Source: JBHPCZ01 sp042573625
GTDB lineage: Bacteria; Desulfobacterota; Desulfobacteria; Desulfobacterales; UBA11574
Assembly (NCBI GenBank): GCA_042573625.1
Contig: JBHPCZ010000020.1
Coordinates: forward strand, 1-42,951
Length of the DNA stretch: 42,951 bases
Direction: 5' to 3'
Shown: positions 7,227-16,195 of the stretch, piece by piece
Position numbering within the stretch: the first letter of the stretch is position 1
How the letters are laid out: each line of letters opens with the position of its first letter
Notes under the pieces: generated by a model
What the model saw: the letters and a program-made list of their open reading frames with translations, nothing else
Databases searched by the model: none
What the model was told of the DNA's origin: nothing
Program-made: the position numbers and the translations under genes

Positions 7227-7268
7227 TCTGCAACTCCCCGCTCTACTGGTCCGTAAAGTATCATGAAA

Positions 7269-7661
7269 TCAGCCGATGATTTTTTTAATGGTCTCCGCCA
7301 ACTCCTCGGGTTTCACCGGTTTTTCCAGATATGCCTCGGGCTCCGGTACGACCCCTCCCCTGAATTCGGTCAGGGCCTTCTGTGATCGAAGGAATGATTT
7401 CTCGGCTATTCCGGAGAGCACGATGACCGGGATATTTTTCAGAGACGCATCGGTTTTTAACTCGCGATACAACCGAACACCGCTCCCCCTGGGCATCAAA
7501 ATATCGAGGATAACCAGCTCCGGGCTCTCCTCCTTTATGGCGTTCATTCCTTCCTCACCATTCTGCGCGACCAGAGGCGTATATCCGTTTTCTTCCAGAA
7601 CTGTCAAAACAAATGACCGCACATCAGGATCATCATCAACAGTAAGCACCTTTTTACCCAT
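7269..7661 (-). CDS. single-domain response regulator (receiver only)
   Basis: A 130-residue CheY-like receiver with no output domain. The acidic pair DDD (9-11), the phosphoacceptor Asp53 in VILDILMP, Ser83 in VLSG and Lys114 in YLEKPVKPEE are all in place. A short insertion (about 95-110) sits before the last strand. As it lacks an output, it probably relays phosphate or acts by binding a partner. It is 59 bases after the REC-PAS kinase gene and is probably served by one of the two kinases encoded before it. Confidence 0.92.
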   Translation of the reverse strand: MGKKVLTVDDDPDVRSFVLTVLEENGYTPLVAQNGEEGMNAIKEESPELVILDILMPRGSGVRLYRELKTDASLKNIPVIVLSGIAEKSFLRSQKALTEFRGGVVPEPEAYLEKPVKPEELAETIKKIIG

Positions 7662-7720
7662 AATACATCCTCCTTGATTTATTCCCTGAGTTCAATCCTC
7701 CTGGCCGGGAAACCGTTCGA

Positions 7721-9241
7721 TCAAAGGGTTTTCAATTCTTCATAGGGCATTCGTAAAATGAACATCGTCCCTTTTCCCGGCTGGGATGTGAATTCTATTG
7801 TTCCCCCGTGTTCTTCGATGAGCTTTTTGGTAACCAGCAAACCAAGGCCGGTCCCCCGGCCGCCTTTGGTGCTGAAAAAAGAGGCGAAAATTTTGTCCTG
7901 TGTCTCCTGCTCCATACCGGCACCGTTATCCTGAACTTCAAATCGGATGATGTTATCATTCTCACGGGCTGTTTTTACACAAATCTTCCAGTTCTTGCCC
8001 GTGTCCTCATCGAACAAACAGGCATCAATGGCATTGGTAGCCAGGTTCAACAGGGATCGGTGAATCGTCCGTGGATCCATTGTCACTTCATCGATGGATA
8101 ATTCAAAATCTTTTTCAATTTTGATGTTATTCTGCCTTGCTCTCTCCTCAACAAGTTCACACACATCATTCACGATTTCATTGGGAAAACAGCTTTGGGG
8201 TTCGGGTTCTCGTTTCTTTGAATAGGTGAGCAAATCAGAAACCAGATCAGATATCCGCCCAATATTTCTCTGAATCGATCGCCAGCCGGTTTTTAGCTTA
8301 TCCGTGTCATTTTTGTCAAGCCCGACATCAACGACATAGCTTCCCCCTTCAAGACCAATCAGTATGTTTTTGATGTAATGGGCCAGACCGGCCACGGTTT
8401 CGCCCACGGCAGCCAAACTTTCCGATTTGATCAGCTCCGTTTCCAATCGCTTTATTTCCCGTAGATCCTGAAAAAAGGCAACGCTGCCCATCACCTTCCC
8501 CTTTTCATACAGAAGGCTCCCTGAAAACCGGGCCGGGATACTTTCACCGTCTCTTTTCAGAACCATGGTCTCTATCCACGGCAACCCCCTTACACTTTTC
8601 TTGGTGCCAGTACCCTTCATGAAGATATCGGTTATTTCAGGCGGATACAAGTCGGCGATACTCATTTTGCCGATAACCTCTGACGGAGAGTATCCAAAAA
8701 TTCTTTCTGCTTCCGGGTTATAAATAACCACCTTCCACTCGCTGTCCGTGGCCACGATACCGTCATTTGAGCTTCGAATCAGTTTAATCTGAAAGTTGGA
8801 CTTCCGCCAGACCTCGTCTGTGGCCTCTTTGACCACATTTTCCAGGTTTTCCGTGTACTGTTTGAGCTTAAACCGGATATCAATTTTTTCCTTGGCTCTC
8901 TTGAGCGCGATGGAGAGACCTTCGTCTCTAATCGGCTTGTTAATGAAATCAGACGCACCGTATTGAAGGGCTTCAATGGCGGAATCGATATCCCCGTGAC
9001 CCGTGATGATAATAACCTCTGTTTCAGGACTGGATGTCTTAATCTGCTTTAAAACTTCCAGGCCGCTCAGACCGGGCATTCTCAGGTCGGTGAGAACGAT
9101 ATCCGGAGATTCTGTATTGAATACCTCCAAGCCCTCCTCACCACTGTATGCGGCAACCACATCATAGCCGTCGCTTTTCAATGACATGGAGAGAACCCGC
9201 ACATTGCCTTCTTCATCATCTATGATTAAAATCTTTCTCAT
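7721..9241 (-). CDS. REC-PAS-histidine kinase
   Basis: A 506-residue soluble kinase with an N-terminal receiver (1-120, phosphoacceptor Asp52 in LTDLRMPG), a linker coiled coil (120-150), a PAS domain (about 152-265), a dimerisation/phosphotransfer helix and a HATPase domain (about 380-502; N-box Asn403, DNGAG at 438-442, GRGTGLGLLV at 461-470). The phosphoacceptor is His288, in AHYIKN where most kinases have AHEIKN. No membrane segment is seen, so the signal is internal or arrives by phosphorylation of the receiver. It probably takes phosphate from, or is controlled by, the kinase encoded just upstream (21-base gap). Confidence 0.9.
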   Translation of the reverse strand: MRKILIIDDEEGNVRVLSMSLKSDGYDVVAAYSGEEGLEVFNTESPDIVLTDLRMPGLSGLEVLKQIKTSSPETEVIIITGHGDIDSAIEALQYGASDFINKPIRDEGLSIALKRAKEKIDIRFKLKQYTENLENVVKEATDEVWRKSNFQIKLIRSSNDGIVATDSEWKVVIYNPEAERIFGYSPSEVIGKMSIADLYPPEITDIFMKGTGTKKSVRGLPWIETMVLKRDGESIPARFSGSLLYEKGKVMGSVAFFQDLREIKRLETELIKSESLAAVGETVAGLAHYIKNILIGLEGGSYVVDVGLDKNDTDKLKTGWRSIQRNIGRISDLVSDLLTYSKKREPEPQSCFPNEIVNDVCELVEERARQNNIKIEKDFELSIDEVTMDPRTIHRSLLNLATNAIDACLFDEDTGKNWKICVKTARENDNIIRFEVQDNGAGMEQETQDKIFASFFSTKGGRGTGLGLLVTKKLIEEHGGTIEFTSQPGKGTMFILRMPYEELKTL

Positions 9242-9262
9242 ACGAATGAGTTCAGTTATGCC

Positions 9263-11323
9263 TTACGATAAAACCGGAAAGCTGAGCTTAAATGTTGCCC
9301 CTTTGCCGACCTGGCTTTCGATTTCAATGTTACCGTCATAGTCTCTAACAATCCCGTAGCTGATGCTGACCCCCAGCCCGGTGCCCTTTCCAATTTTTTT
9401 GGTGGTAAAAAAAGGTTCAAAAATCTGATTTTTAACTTCTTCCGGCATACCGACGCCGGTATCTGTCACTGTTACCACAACTAATCCGTTTTCTACAAAT
9501 GATGTTATTTTAAGCCGCTTTTCAAGGTCTGTGACATCCGGTAGGTCAGTCTTTTCATCCATGGCGTCGATGGCATTGGTCACCAGGTTGATAAAGACCT
9601 GTTCCAGCCGGTTGTGTTCAGCTATAATATGCGGCAGATCAGGGGACAAATCGAGTTCAACCTCGATCTGGTGGACTTTTATTTGATTGCCGAGCACTTT
9701 GAATACATCTCTGATGGGATCATTGACATTCACCTTGCTCCGGATGACTTCAGGTTGTCTGGCAAAGTCTCTGACATGTTTGATCACGCCGGCCGCCCGT
9801 TCTACGTTGGCAACGATATCGCTGGCCATGGCTCTTAAGTCGTCATCCTTGATCGGCTCACCTTTTTTCAACATTTTCAGAAAAAAATCAGCGCAAATCT
9901 GGATGACATTCAGGGGTTGATTGATTTCGTGGGCCATTCCTGCGGCCATCACACCTAAAGTGGTCATTTTGCCGGCCTGAATCAACTGGGTTTCCTTCTC
10001 TATACTTTCGGTGACATCGGTGGTCGAACCGATAAGAACATCTGTTCCGCCATATCTTGCATAACTGGCACTCACATTGACAAAAAAGGGCAACATTCCT
10101 TTTTTATAATGCCGTTTTTTAGAGAAAAGAATGGATTTGTCTCTGGACAGCTTTCCCAGACCCGCGGCGATTTCCAGGTCGTCTTTATCTCCGATTTCCA
10201 GAAACGACACTCCCAGCAATTCCTCTTTTGAGTATCCATAACAGTCCAGCACCCGATCATTGACGTCGAGTATTTCGTATGTTTCACTGGCAATGATAAA
10301 GGTGGGATTGGGGTCATTGTCGAATAGCGTTTTGTACTTCTCTTCTGATTTTCTGTATTTCTCATACAGCACGGAAAGCTCTCTGTTGTGACGTTCTCGT
10401 TCTTCCTCTGCCTTTCTGTCTTCGGTTCTGTCCCAAAGCGTTTCGATGGCTCCGACGATTTCTCCATCCGGCGATTTAATCGGCGCGGCCGTAAAAAAAA
10501 GCCATTTGCCGGTTTTTCCGAGGTTCGGAAAAAACTCTTCCGCTTCATACGCCCCTTCGATCAAGGCTGATTTTCGCCACTTGTCGCCGTACAACCGCTC
10601 TATTTCGCCTGCTTCCATATCGTCGATGATGACGTCCGCCATAACCGGTCGCTTTTCCGACCTGAACGGAGCCCACTGTTTGTCGGTTCCGACAATATCT
10701 ATGGCTGAATAGCCGGTCAGTTTTTCACAGGCACTATTCCAGTGGGTCACAATATGATATTTGTTTACAACAAATGTCGGTATCGTGCTCCCCTGAATGA
10801 TCTGGGACATGGCCCTTTCGTTTTCGACCAGCTCTCTCTCCAGCACCTGCAAATGGTCCGCCCTGTCTTTTACAATTTTAACGATGCGATCGGAATACCG
10901 GTCAAATATCTCATCGACTTTATCAATATCCAGTTGACTGCTGCGCATTTCTTCTTTTGCCGCTGTCTTCTCCGCTTCGATCTGAAGATAATCCCAGAGG
11001 GACATGGCCTCGAAGTGGGCTACCAGCCTCACATGAGGGGGTTTGGCCTTTTTTAACTCCTCTCTAAGCAGATCATCTTCCGCCAGCTGTAAGATCATTT
11101 CAAGCTCTTTAAACTCGAACAGTGCCTTATAGTCATGGGTTGTGAATATCCCCTTCCCTCGTGCGTACTCTATTCCTTCGCCTTGCTCATTTCCGTCCGC
11201 CACGCCCAGTATATTAACCCCCTGATCGCTGAAGCGGTCACTTAAAATAATCTGGAGAAATGCCTCGCAGACTTTTCCGCCTCCGACAATCGCGATATTC
11301 GATGCTTTTAGATCTATTTTCAT
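9263..11323 (-). CDS. PAS-PAS histidine kinase with N-terminal Rossmann-like domain
   Basis: A sensor kinase of about 686 residues. Counted from the start at 11323, the N-terminus has a dinucleotide-binding motif (IAIVGGGKVCEAFL, 10-23) followed by strands ending ILGVADGN (38-45), as in NAD(P)-binding folds. Then come a helical linker (about 115-180), PAS 1 (about 180-300), a coiled coil, PAS 2 (about 330-445), an H-box with His465 in MAHEINQPLN, and a HATPase domain (DTGVGM, GKGTGLGVSISYG). No membrane helix is seen, so the protein is cytoplasmic. The Met at 11323 is preferred over an upstream frame start at 11380 because the longer form overlaps the antiporter gene and adds non-homologous residues; the ribosome site (GCGGA) is weak. 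It may sense redox state through a bound dinucleotide (inference). Confidence 0.85.
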   Translation of the reverse strand: MKIDLKASNIAIVGGGKVCEAFLQIILSDRFSDQGVNILGVADGNEQGEGIEYARGKGIFTTHDYKALFEFKELEMILQLAEDDLLREELKKAKPPHVRLVAHFEAMSLWDYLQIEAEKTAAKEEMRSSQLDIDKVDEIFDRYSDRIVKIVKDRADHLQVLERELVENERAMSQIIQGSTIPTFVVNKYHIVTHWNSACEKLTGYSAIDIVGTDKQWAPFRSEKRPVMADVIIDDMEAGEIERLYGDKWRKSALIEGAYEAEEFFPNLGKTGKWLFFTAAPIKSPDGEIVGAIETLWDRTEDRKAEEERERHNRELSVLYEKYRKSEEKYKTLFDNDPNPTFIIASETYEILDVNDRVLDCYGYSKEELLGVSFLEIGDKDDLEIAAGLGKLSRDKSILFSKKRHYKKGMLPFFVNVSASYARYGGTDVLIGSTTDVTESIEKETQLIQAGKMTTLGVMAAGMAHEINQPLNVIQICADFFLKMLKKGEPIKDDDLRAMASDIVANVERAAGVIKHVRDFARQPEVIRSKVNVNDPIRDVFKVLGNQIKVHQIEVELDLSPDLPHIIAEHNRLEQVFINLVTNAIDAMDEKTDLPDVTDLEKRLKITSFVENGLVVVTVTDTGVGMPEEVKNQIFEPFFTTKKIGKGTGLGVSISYGIVRDYDGNIEIESQVGKGATFKLSFPVLS

Positions 11324-11351
11324 TTTCCGCACCACAGGATTACGGTTCTGC

Positions 11352-12905
11352 TTAAAAGAAAATGATGGTGACAACAACAAACGTCGGGATTAAAAAAACC
11401 AGTGAATATTTGAATATATATCCGAAAAAACTCGGCATCGGTGTTCCGGCTTCCTCGGCAATCGATCTGACCATAAAATTCGGTGCGTTCCCGATATAGC
11501 TGCACGCCCCGAAAAAGACCGCGCCTGCGGAGATCGCCTTCAGGTATATGGCATTTTCCGTCATGAGCAGCGGAACAGACTGGGCTTCCGTCAAGCCTGC
11601 ATAAAAGCTACCGAGAGCGGTGTTAAAAAACGTAAGGTATGTCGGTGCATTATCGAGAAAGGCTGAAAGCATACCTGTAATCCAGAAGTAATGGTACGGT
11701 TCTTTAACGGCTTCGATCACAAATGCAAGGTTTCCTTTAGTGCCGGCTTTGAGCAAAAGCAGGCAGGGGGTCATGGTAATGAAAATGCCGATAAAGAGAT
11801 AGGCTACCTCGACAATGGGAAACCAGGTAAATTCATTGTCCTCACGCAGCTGCTTGGGTGTCGCCCATAAAGAAAGAATCCCCATTACGATCAATAGAAT
11901 ATCCCGCGCCCAGTCCTGAACAGCCCTGTGAATCCCCAGGGTGCTGACTTCACCCCAGTCCACCATCCCGCTCATGAGCACGGCGCCCACAACACCGGCG
12001 AGGAAGATAAAATTGTACTTGCCCTCCAGCCTAAGAGGCTCCTTGACCCCGTCGTCCGGTGCCTTTGCCCCTTCCTTTTTATAATGGTACGTATCCAGCA
12101 AAAAGTAAATCCCCAGAATAATGGCGACGGTAACGAGCATGTGCGGCAGAATCTTAAAGGTCCAGAAAAAGGTGACTCCGTGGAGAAATCCCAGAAACAG
12201 GGGCGGATCACCCAGCGGCGTCAACGAACCGCCGATGTTGGCTACCAGAAAGATGAAAAAAACCACCATAAAGGTTCTGTTCTTGCGATAATCATTGGCC
12301 TTCAAAAAAGGACGGATAATCAGCATGGCAGCGCCTGTTGTTCCCATCCACGACGCCAGTACCGTACCCAGAAGAATCATACCGGTGTTCACCACCGGCG
12401 TTCCCCTGAGCGAACCCTTAAGGACGATCCCGCCGGAAACCGTAAAAAGCGCCCACAAAAGAATAATAAAAGGGACATAATCCACCAGAATAATATGAAG
12501 AATCTCATACACGGCGGTCCCTCTGTAGGCATATACAAAAGGGAGCGCCATGGAGGCCGCCCAGAACGCCGAAATCTTGCCGAAATTGTGATGCCAGAAA
12601 TGCTCGGCAAGCAGCGGAAAAAGGGCGATCGAAAGCAGCATACAGGCAAACGGAATGCAGCTCCAGAGCGGAAGAACTTCCCCTAAATTGATATGGCCAT
12701 TGCCGTGTTCCGCGTTGCCGTGCTCTTTTCCCTGCTCCGCCACATCACCATGGCTTTGTTCATGCCCCGCAGCTTCAACAGAATGCGCTGCGCCTGATGT
12801 TGCTTCATGGGTTGCTGTGGCGCCCTGATCGGATGCCCGCGCTGAAATTGAAAATGTAACCAAAACCATTAAGACTGTTGCCAGTATCAACCCGCCGATT
12901 CTCAT
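11352..12905 (-). CDS. nhaD: NhaD-type Na+/H+ antiporter
   Basis: A 517-residue integral membrane protein of the ion transporter superfamily, NhaD type, expected to export Na+ in exchange for protons. A signal-peptide-like N-terminus (1-24) precedes a His- and Glu-rich, low-complexity stretch of about 45 residues (HE, HS, HEQSHGD, EHGNAEHGNGHIN), then some 11-12 membrane helices. Family landmarks include ASWMGTTGAAMLIIRP (about 184-199), NIGGSLTPLGDPPLFLGF, SAFLDNAPTYLTF and SYIGNAPNFMVRSIAEE, which contain the acidic and polar residues of NhaD transport sites. The His-rich segment should lie outside the membrane and might bind metal or sense pH. It is the first gene of a six-gene minus-strand run, followed by the sensor kinase 28 bases on. 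Its upstream region holds an imperfect hairpin at 12963-12993. Confidence 0.88.
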   Translation of the reverse strand: MRIGGLILATVLMVLVTFSISARASDQGATATHEATSGAAHSVEAAGHEQSHGDVAEQGKEHGNAEHGNGHINLGEVLPLWSCIPFACMLLSIALFPLLAEHFWHHNFGKISAFWAASMALPFVYAYRGTAVYEILHIILVDYVPFIILLWALFTVSGGIVLKGSLRGTPVVNTGMILLGTVLASWMGTTGAAMLIIRPFLKANDYRKNRTFMVVFFIFLVANIGGSLTPLGDPPLFLGFLHGVTFFWTFKILPHMLVTVAIILGIYFLLDTYHYKKEGAKAPDDGVKEPLRLEGKYNFIFLAGVVGAVLMSGMVDWGEVSTLGIHRAVQDWARDILLIVMGILSLWATPKQLREDNEFTWFPIVEVAYLFIGIFITMTPCLLLLKAGTKGNLAFVIEAVKEPYHYFWITGMLSAFLDNAPTYLTFFNTALGSFYAGLTEAQSVPLLMTENAIYLKAISAGAVFFGACSYIGNAPNFMVRSIAEEAGTPMPSFFGYIFKYSLVFLIPTFVVVTIIFF

Positions 12906-12962
12906 CGATCCTTTTCCTCCCTTGTATCAAGACTTTTATCCAGATATCATCCAGCAAAAAAA

Positions 12963-12993
12963 TACAACTGACCTTAAAACAGGTCCAGTTGTA
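12963..12993 (-). promoter_or_regulatory. imperfect hairpin upstream of nhaD
   Basis: TACAACTGACCT (12963-12974) and AGGTCCAGTTGTA (12981-12993) pair over 12 bp with a single bulged base. It lies 58 bases upstream of the antiporter start, in its probable leader or promoter region. It could be an operator or leader structure; nothing identifies the factor. Confidence 0.4.
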
Positions 12994-13478
12994 ATACCAT
13001 CGATTGATTTGAAACCGTTGAAAACGTCTCAACTTGCAGGTCCCGGCAATTTTTCTTTGGGTTGAAAGAAATCTTGTTTTCCGGCACCTTGAAGATGAAT
13101 AACTTTCCGAATTCATGAAAATTATTCATAGCAATGGCGTATGAAATAGCAGATCGACTTCCGAACTGTCAAGCAGATAGTAAAAGCTTTGTCATTTAAT
13201 ATAGTTATATCATGTAGCGCCTGCATCTGGATCACTCATGAAGATTTTATATTGAAATATATTCCGGGCCGTCGTAATATCCGTGTAATGTTCTGGAAAA
13301 CGCCATGCTCCGGACAAGATCTGCTCCGGACAAGATCTGCTCCGGCACTGGGAGGAGGGCTCGGCTAAAGTAGCGGTTTGTCGGCGGTTTTGACGTGTAG
13401 TATTCTCAAATCGCTACAGACACTGCCGATGCTTCCCGAACATGGGCACTTTATAAATAGAAAAGGCATCATTTACAT
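12994..13478. other. divergent intergenic region between nhaD and the DHH gene
   Basis: No gene is supported here. It should hold the promoters for nhaD (minus) and the DHH phosphoesterase gene (plus). The only clear structure is the tandem repeat at 13307-13345, listed separately. No convincing -35/-10 pair was found on either strand. Confidence 0.5.
13307..13345. repeat. 16-bp tandem repeat, about 2.4 copies
   Basis: GCTCCGGACAAGATCT occurs at 13307-13322 and again, identical, at 13323-13338, followed by a third partial copy GCTCCGG (13339-13345). Exact identity suggests recent slippage. It lies about 135 bases upstream of the DHH gene. Confidence 0.85.
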
Positions 13479-14465
13479 ATGAAAGTTTCTTCATCTGAAA
13501 AATTGAAACGTTTTTATGCACTATTCTCGTGGCAGGATCTTGTTCTGGTCGTGATAAACGCCGATCCGGATTCCATTGCAAGTGCCATGGCTGTAAAGCG
13601 ATTGCTGTGGAGAAAAGTGGCCAGTGTAACCATATCCAATATCAATGTCATCAAACGCCCGGACAACATCGCCATGATACGGCTTCTGGGGGTCAAGCTC
13701 ACGCCGTTTAACAAAATAGACCCAACGCAGTACAACCGATTGGTAATCGTCGACTCTCAGCCGAATCACCATGAAGCCTTTACGGATCTGAAACCGGATA
13801 TAATCATCGATCATCATCCTGAAACCGGCGCTGAAGGCCCTTTTATTGACATCCGTCCGAAATATGGCGCCACGGCAAGTATCCTGACGGAATACTTGAG
13901 GGCTGCCAGAATCAAACCGTCTAAAAAACTGGCCACCGGCCTGTTTCACGCCATAAAAACAGACACGAACAACTTCGAAAGACAGACGTTAGTTGAAGAT
14001 TTGAATGCGTTTCAGTTTCTTTTTCACCACATCAACATTCAACTTGCCCGAAAAATTGAACAATCCGATTTGAGCGTGGATCTATTGAAATACTTCAAAA
14101 CCGCCCTGAACGAGATGCGCCGGCGCAAAGGCAGAGTCTTCGTCCATCTCGGCCCGGTCGCAAATCCGGATATCTGCGTTATCATCGCCGATTTTTTCAT
14201 GAGAATCAATACCGCCAACTGGAGTATCGTTTCGGGTTTATACAATAAAAAGCTGATTATGGTCTTTAGAAACGACGGCCTTCGTGGAAATACCGGAAAA
14301 GTAGCCAAAGCGTGTTTTGATCATCTGGGCTCCGCCGGCGGACATAAAAGCATGGCGCGCGCAGAGATTCCGGTCTCTGAACTGGAGGGAATTTTCGATC
14401 ATAAGGATGACAAAGACGTGTTAAAATGGATCATGAATCAAATTGAAAAAGGGTGTAAAAGGTAA
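13479..14465 (+). CDS. DHH/DHHA1 family phosphoesterase (NrnA-like)
   Basis: A 328-residue cytoplasmic phosphoesterase related to NrnA-type nano-RNase/pAp phosphatases. The N-terminal DHH domain has INADPDSIASAMA (26-38), VDSQPNHH (Asp92) and the signature DHHP (111-114). The C-terminal DHHA1 domain has GSAGGHKSMARAEIP near the end, which binds the substrate phosphate. In motif I the usual metal-binding histidine seems to be Asn27, which may alter metal binding or mark a subfamily. Expected activity is on short oligoribonucleotides or pAp, the latter relevant to sulfate assimilation; this is inferred from the family. It is followed 42 bases later by an MBL hydrolase gene on the same strand. 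Confidence 0.82.
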   Translation: MKVSSSEKLKRFYALFSWQDLVLVVINADPDSIASAMAVKRLLWRKVASVTISNINVIKRPDNIAMIRLLGVKLTPFNKIDPTQYNRLVIVDSQPNHHEAFTDLKPDIIIDHHPETGAEGPFIDIRPKYGATASILTEYLRAARIKPSKKLATGLFHAIKTDTNNFERQTLVEDLNAFQFLFHHINIQLARKIEQSDLSVDLLKYFKTALNEMRRRKGRVFVHLGPVANPDICVIIADFFMRINTANWSIVSGLYNKKLIMVFRNDGLRGNTGKVAKACFDHLGSAGGHKSMARAEIPVSELEGIFDHKDDKDVLKWIMNQIEKGCKR

Positions 14466-14507
14466 AGAATCCGGGCTCGAAGGACTATGTTTTTCAGGAC
14501 CCAATAA

Positions 14508-15293
14508 ATGAACGGGCATCATAACAAAATATCCGTGACCATACTCGGCTCAGGGACCTGTGTTCCTTCACTCAGACGAAGTTCCTGCTCTGTACTTATC
14601 AAAATAAAAAATAGCGTACTTCTATTCGACTCCGGAGCCGGTACCATGAGACGGCTGCTTGAAACCAAGACAGAGATTTTCGATATTTCTTATCTTTTTT
14701 ACAGCCACCTTCATCCGGATCATACCGGCGAGCTGGTTCCTTTTTTGTTTGCCAACAAGTATCCTGACGGTCAACGGCGGCAAATCCCGCTGACCATTAT
14801 CGCCGGAAAGGGATTTTTACACTTTTACAACGGGTTGAAAACGGTCTACGGCCAATGGATAGAACTCGCACCCGGCCTTTTTCGTATCGTGGAGCTCAAC
14901 AACACAGCGCGTGACACCCGCAGATATGACGATTTTACGGTGGAATCCACACCGGTTGAACACAACGAGGAGAGTATCGCCTACAGGATTAATGTTTCAG
15001 ACGGAGCGTCAGTGGTTTACTCGGGTGACACCGGATACAGTGACAACCTCATTACCCTTGCCGGGGACGCGGATATTCTCATCTGTGAATCAGCGTTTCC
15101 GGATGACCTGGAGGTCAGCGGACACCTGACGCCCTCCCTTGCGGGCGAAATTGCAACACAGGCAAATGCCCGCAAACTGGTCCTCACTCACTTTTATCCG
15201 GAGTGCGACAGAACCGATATTGAAAAAGAATGCCGTAAAACTTACGCCGGCCCGCTGGTTCTGGCGGAAGATTTGATGAAGATAGAATTATAG
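14508..15293 (+). CDS. MBL-fold metallo-hydrolase (RNase Z-like)
   Basis: A 261-residue metallo-beta-lactamase fold hydrolase. The zinc-binding motif HLHPDH (67-72) is intact, with further ligands in PVEHNEES (His about 156), YSGDTGYSD (Asp about 175) and a C-terminal LTHFYPE (His about 227). The N-terminus VTILGSGTCVPS and overall length fit ribonuclease Z-like and related phosphodiesterase proteins, but the tRNase Z exosite arm is not evident, so tRNA 3' processing is not claimed. It sits between the DHH phosphoesterase and the siroheme gene. Confidence 0.85.
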   Translation: MNGHHNKISVTILGSGTCVPSLRRSSCSVLIKIKNSVLLFDSGAGTMRRLLETKTEIFDISYLFYSHLHPDHTGELVPFLFANKYPDGQRRQIPLTIIAGKGFLHFYNGLKTVYGQWIELAPGLFRIVELNNTARDTRRYDDFTVESTPVEHNEESIAYRINVSDGASVVYSGDTGYSDNLITLAGDADILICESAFPDDLEVSGHLTPSLAGEIATQANARKLVLTHFYPECDRTDIEKECRKTYAGPLVLAEDLMKIEL

Positions 15294-15346
15294 CTCAAGA
15301 CCTTAAACATGAAATAAGGATGTTTCACTGTTCCTTCTGAGGCCCT

Positions 15347-16009
15347 ATGAGATATTATCCGGTTTACCTTGACATACAGAATCGAAACTGTCTGGTGGTG
15401 GGTGGCGGTGCCGTGGGCACGCGCAAGGTGGTGACACTTCTCAACTGCGGTGCAACGGTAACCGTTGTTAGTCCTGGCGTGAGTGAACAACTGCTGGAAC
15501 TTTCCGATAACGGCTCGATCATATTGAAAAAACGACCCTATCAGGCTTCCGATATCGACGACATGTTTCTCGTTATCGGCGCCACAGACAACGAAGTATT
15601 AAACCGGCAGATTCACAGGGATGCCGAACGCCTTAATAAATTATGCAACATCGCAGATCGTCCGGAAGCCTGTAATTTTATTCTCCCTTCCATTGTAAAC
15701 AGGGGAGATCTGATGATCGCGATCTCCACCTCAGGAAAAAGCCCTGCTTTTGCAAAAAAACTGCGCAAAGACCTTGAAAAGGAATTTGGAAACGAATATG
15801 CCAAGTTTCTCACGCTCATGGGTGAAATACGGAAAAAACTTCTATCTGAAAAACATGAACCAGAAGCCCATAAGCCCCTGTTTGAACAGTTGATTAACAA
15901 GGGGCTTATCGAAATGATTAAAGATAGTAATAAAGAAGAAATCAATATGCTACTATTCGACATTCTCGGCGAAGGCTACAATTACGAAACGCTGATGCCT
16001 GGCCCTTAA
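15347..16009 (+). CDS. precorrin-2 dehydrogenase / sirohydrochlorin ferrochelatase
   Basis: A 220-residue enzyme of the Met8/SirC type (the N-terminal half of CysG). It oxidises precorrin-2 to sirohydrochlorin with NAD+ and may insert iron to give siroheme, the cofactor of dissimilatory and assimilatory sulfite reductase. The NAD-binding motif NCLVVGGGAVGTRKV (13-27) opens the protein. NIADRPEACNFILPS (about 101-115) and AISTSGKSPAFAKKLR (about 124-139) are the family's active-site regions. No methyltransferase half is fused, so the SUMT step is encoded elsewhere. It lies with a CcsA/HemX-like gene and hemA in a tetrapyrrole cluster. Confidence 0.9.
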   Translation: MRYYPVYLDIQNRNCLVVGGGAVGTRKVVTLLNCGATVTVVSPGVSEQLLELSDNGSIILKKRPYQASDIDDMFLVIGATDNEVLNRQIHRDAERLNKLCNIADRPEACNFILPSIVNRGDLMIAISTSGKSPAFAKKLRKDLEKEFGNEYAKFLTLMGEIRKKLLSEKHEPEAHKPLFEQLINKGLIEMIKDSNKEEINMLLFDILGEGYNYETLMPGP

Positions 16010-16195
16010 GATTAACATTCCCTTTGACAAAATCAGCATATCGCCTTTCAGAAAAAAACATGACCTTTTCAATTCGCAGCTATATTCGAGCAGGAAGCCG
16101 TAACAGTTTTGTGTTCCATTTAAAAATGTTGACGCAAAATATGAATTGTTTGTTAAAGTCCATTTGAACCGGGTTCACTTTTACAGGTGTGATTG

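Noticed and set aside
11928..12686. 252-residue plus-strand open frame opposite the antiporter gene
   Set aside because: It is antisense to a confident membrane protein gene, and its composition is typical of a shadow of hydrophobic codons.
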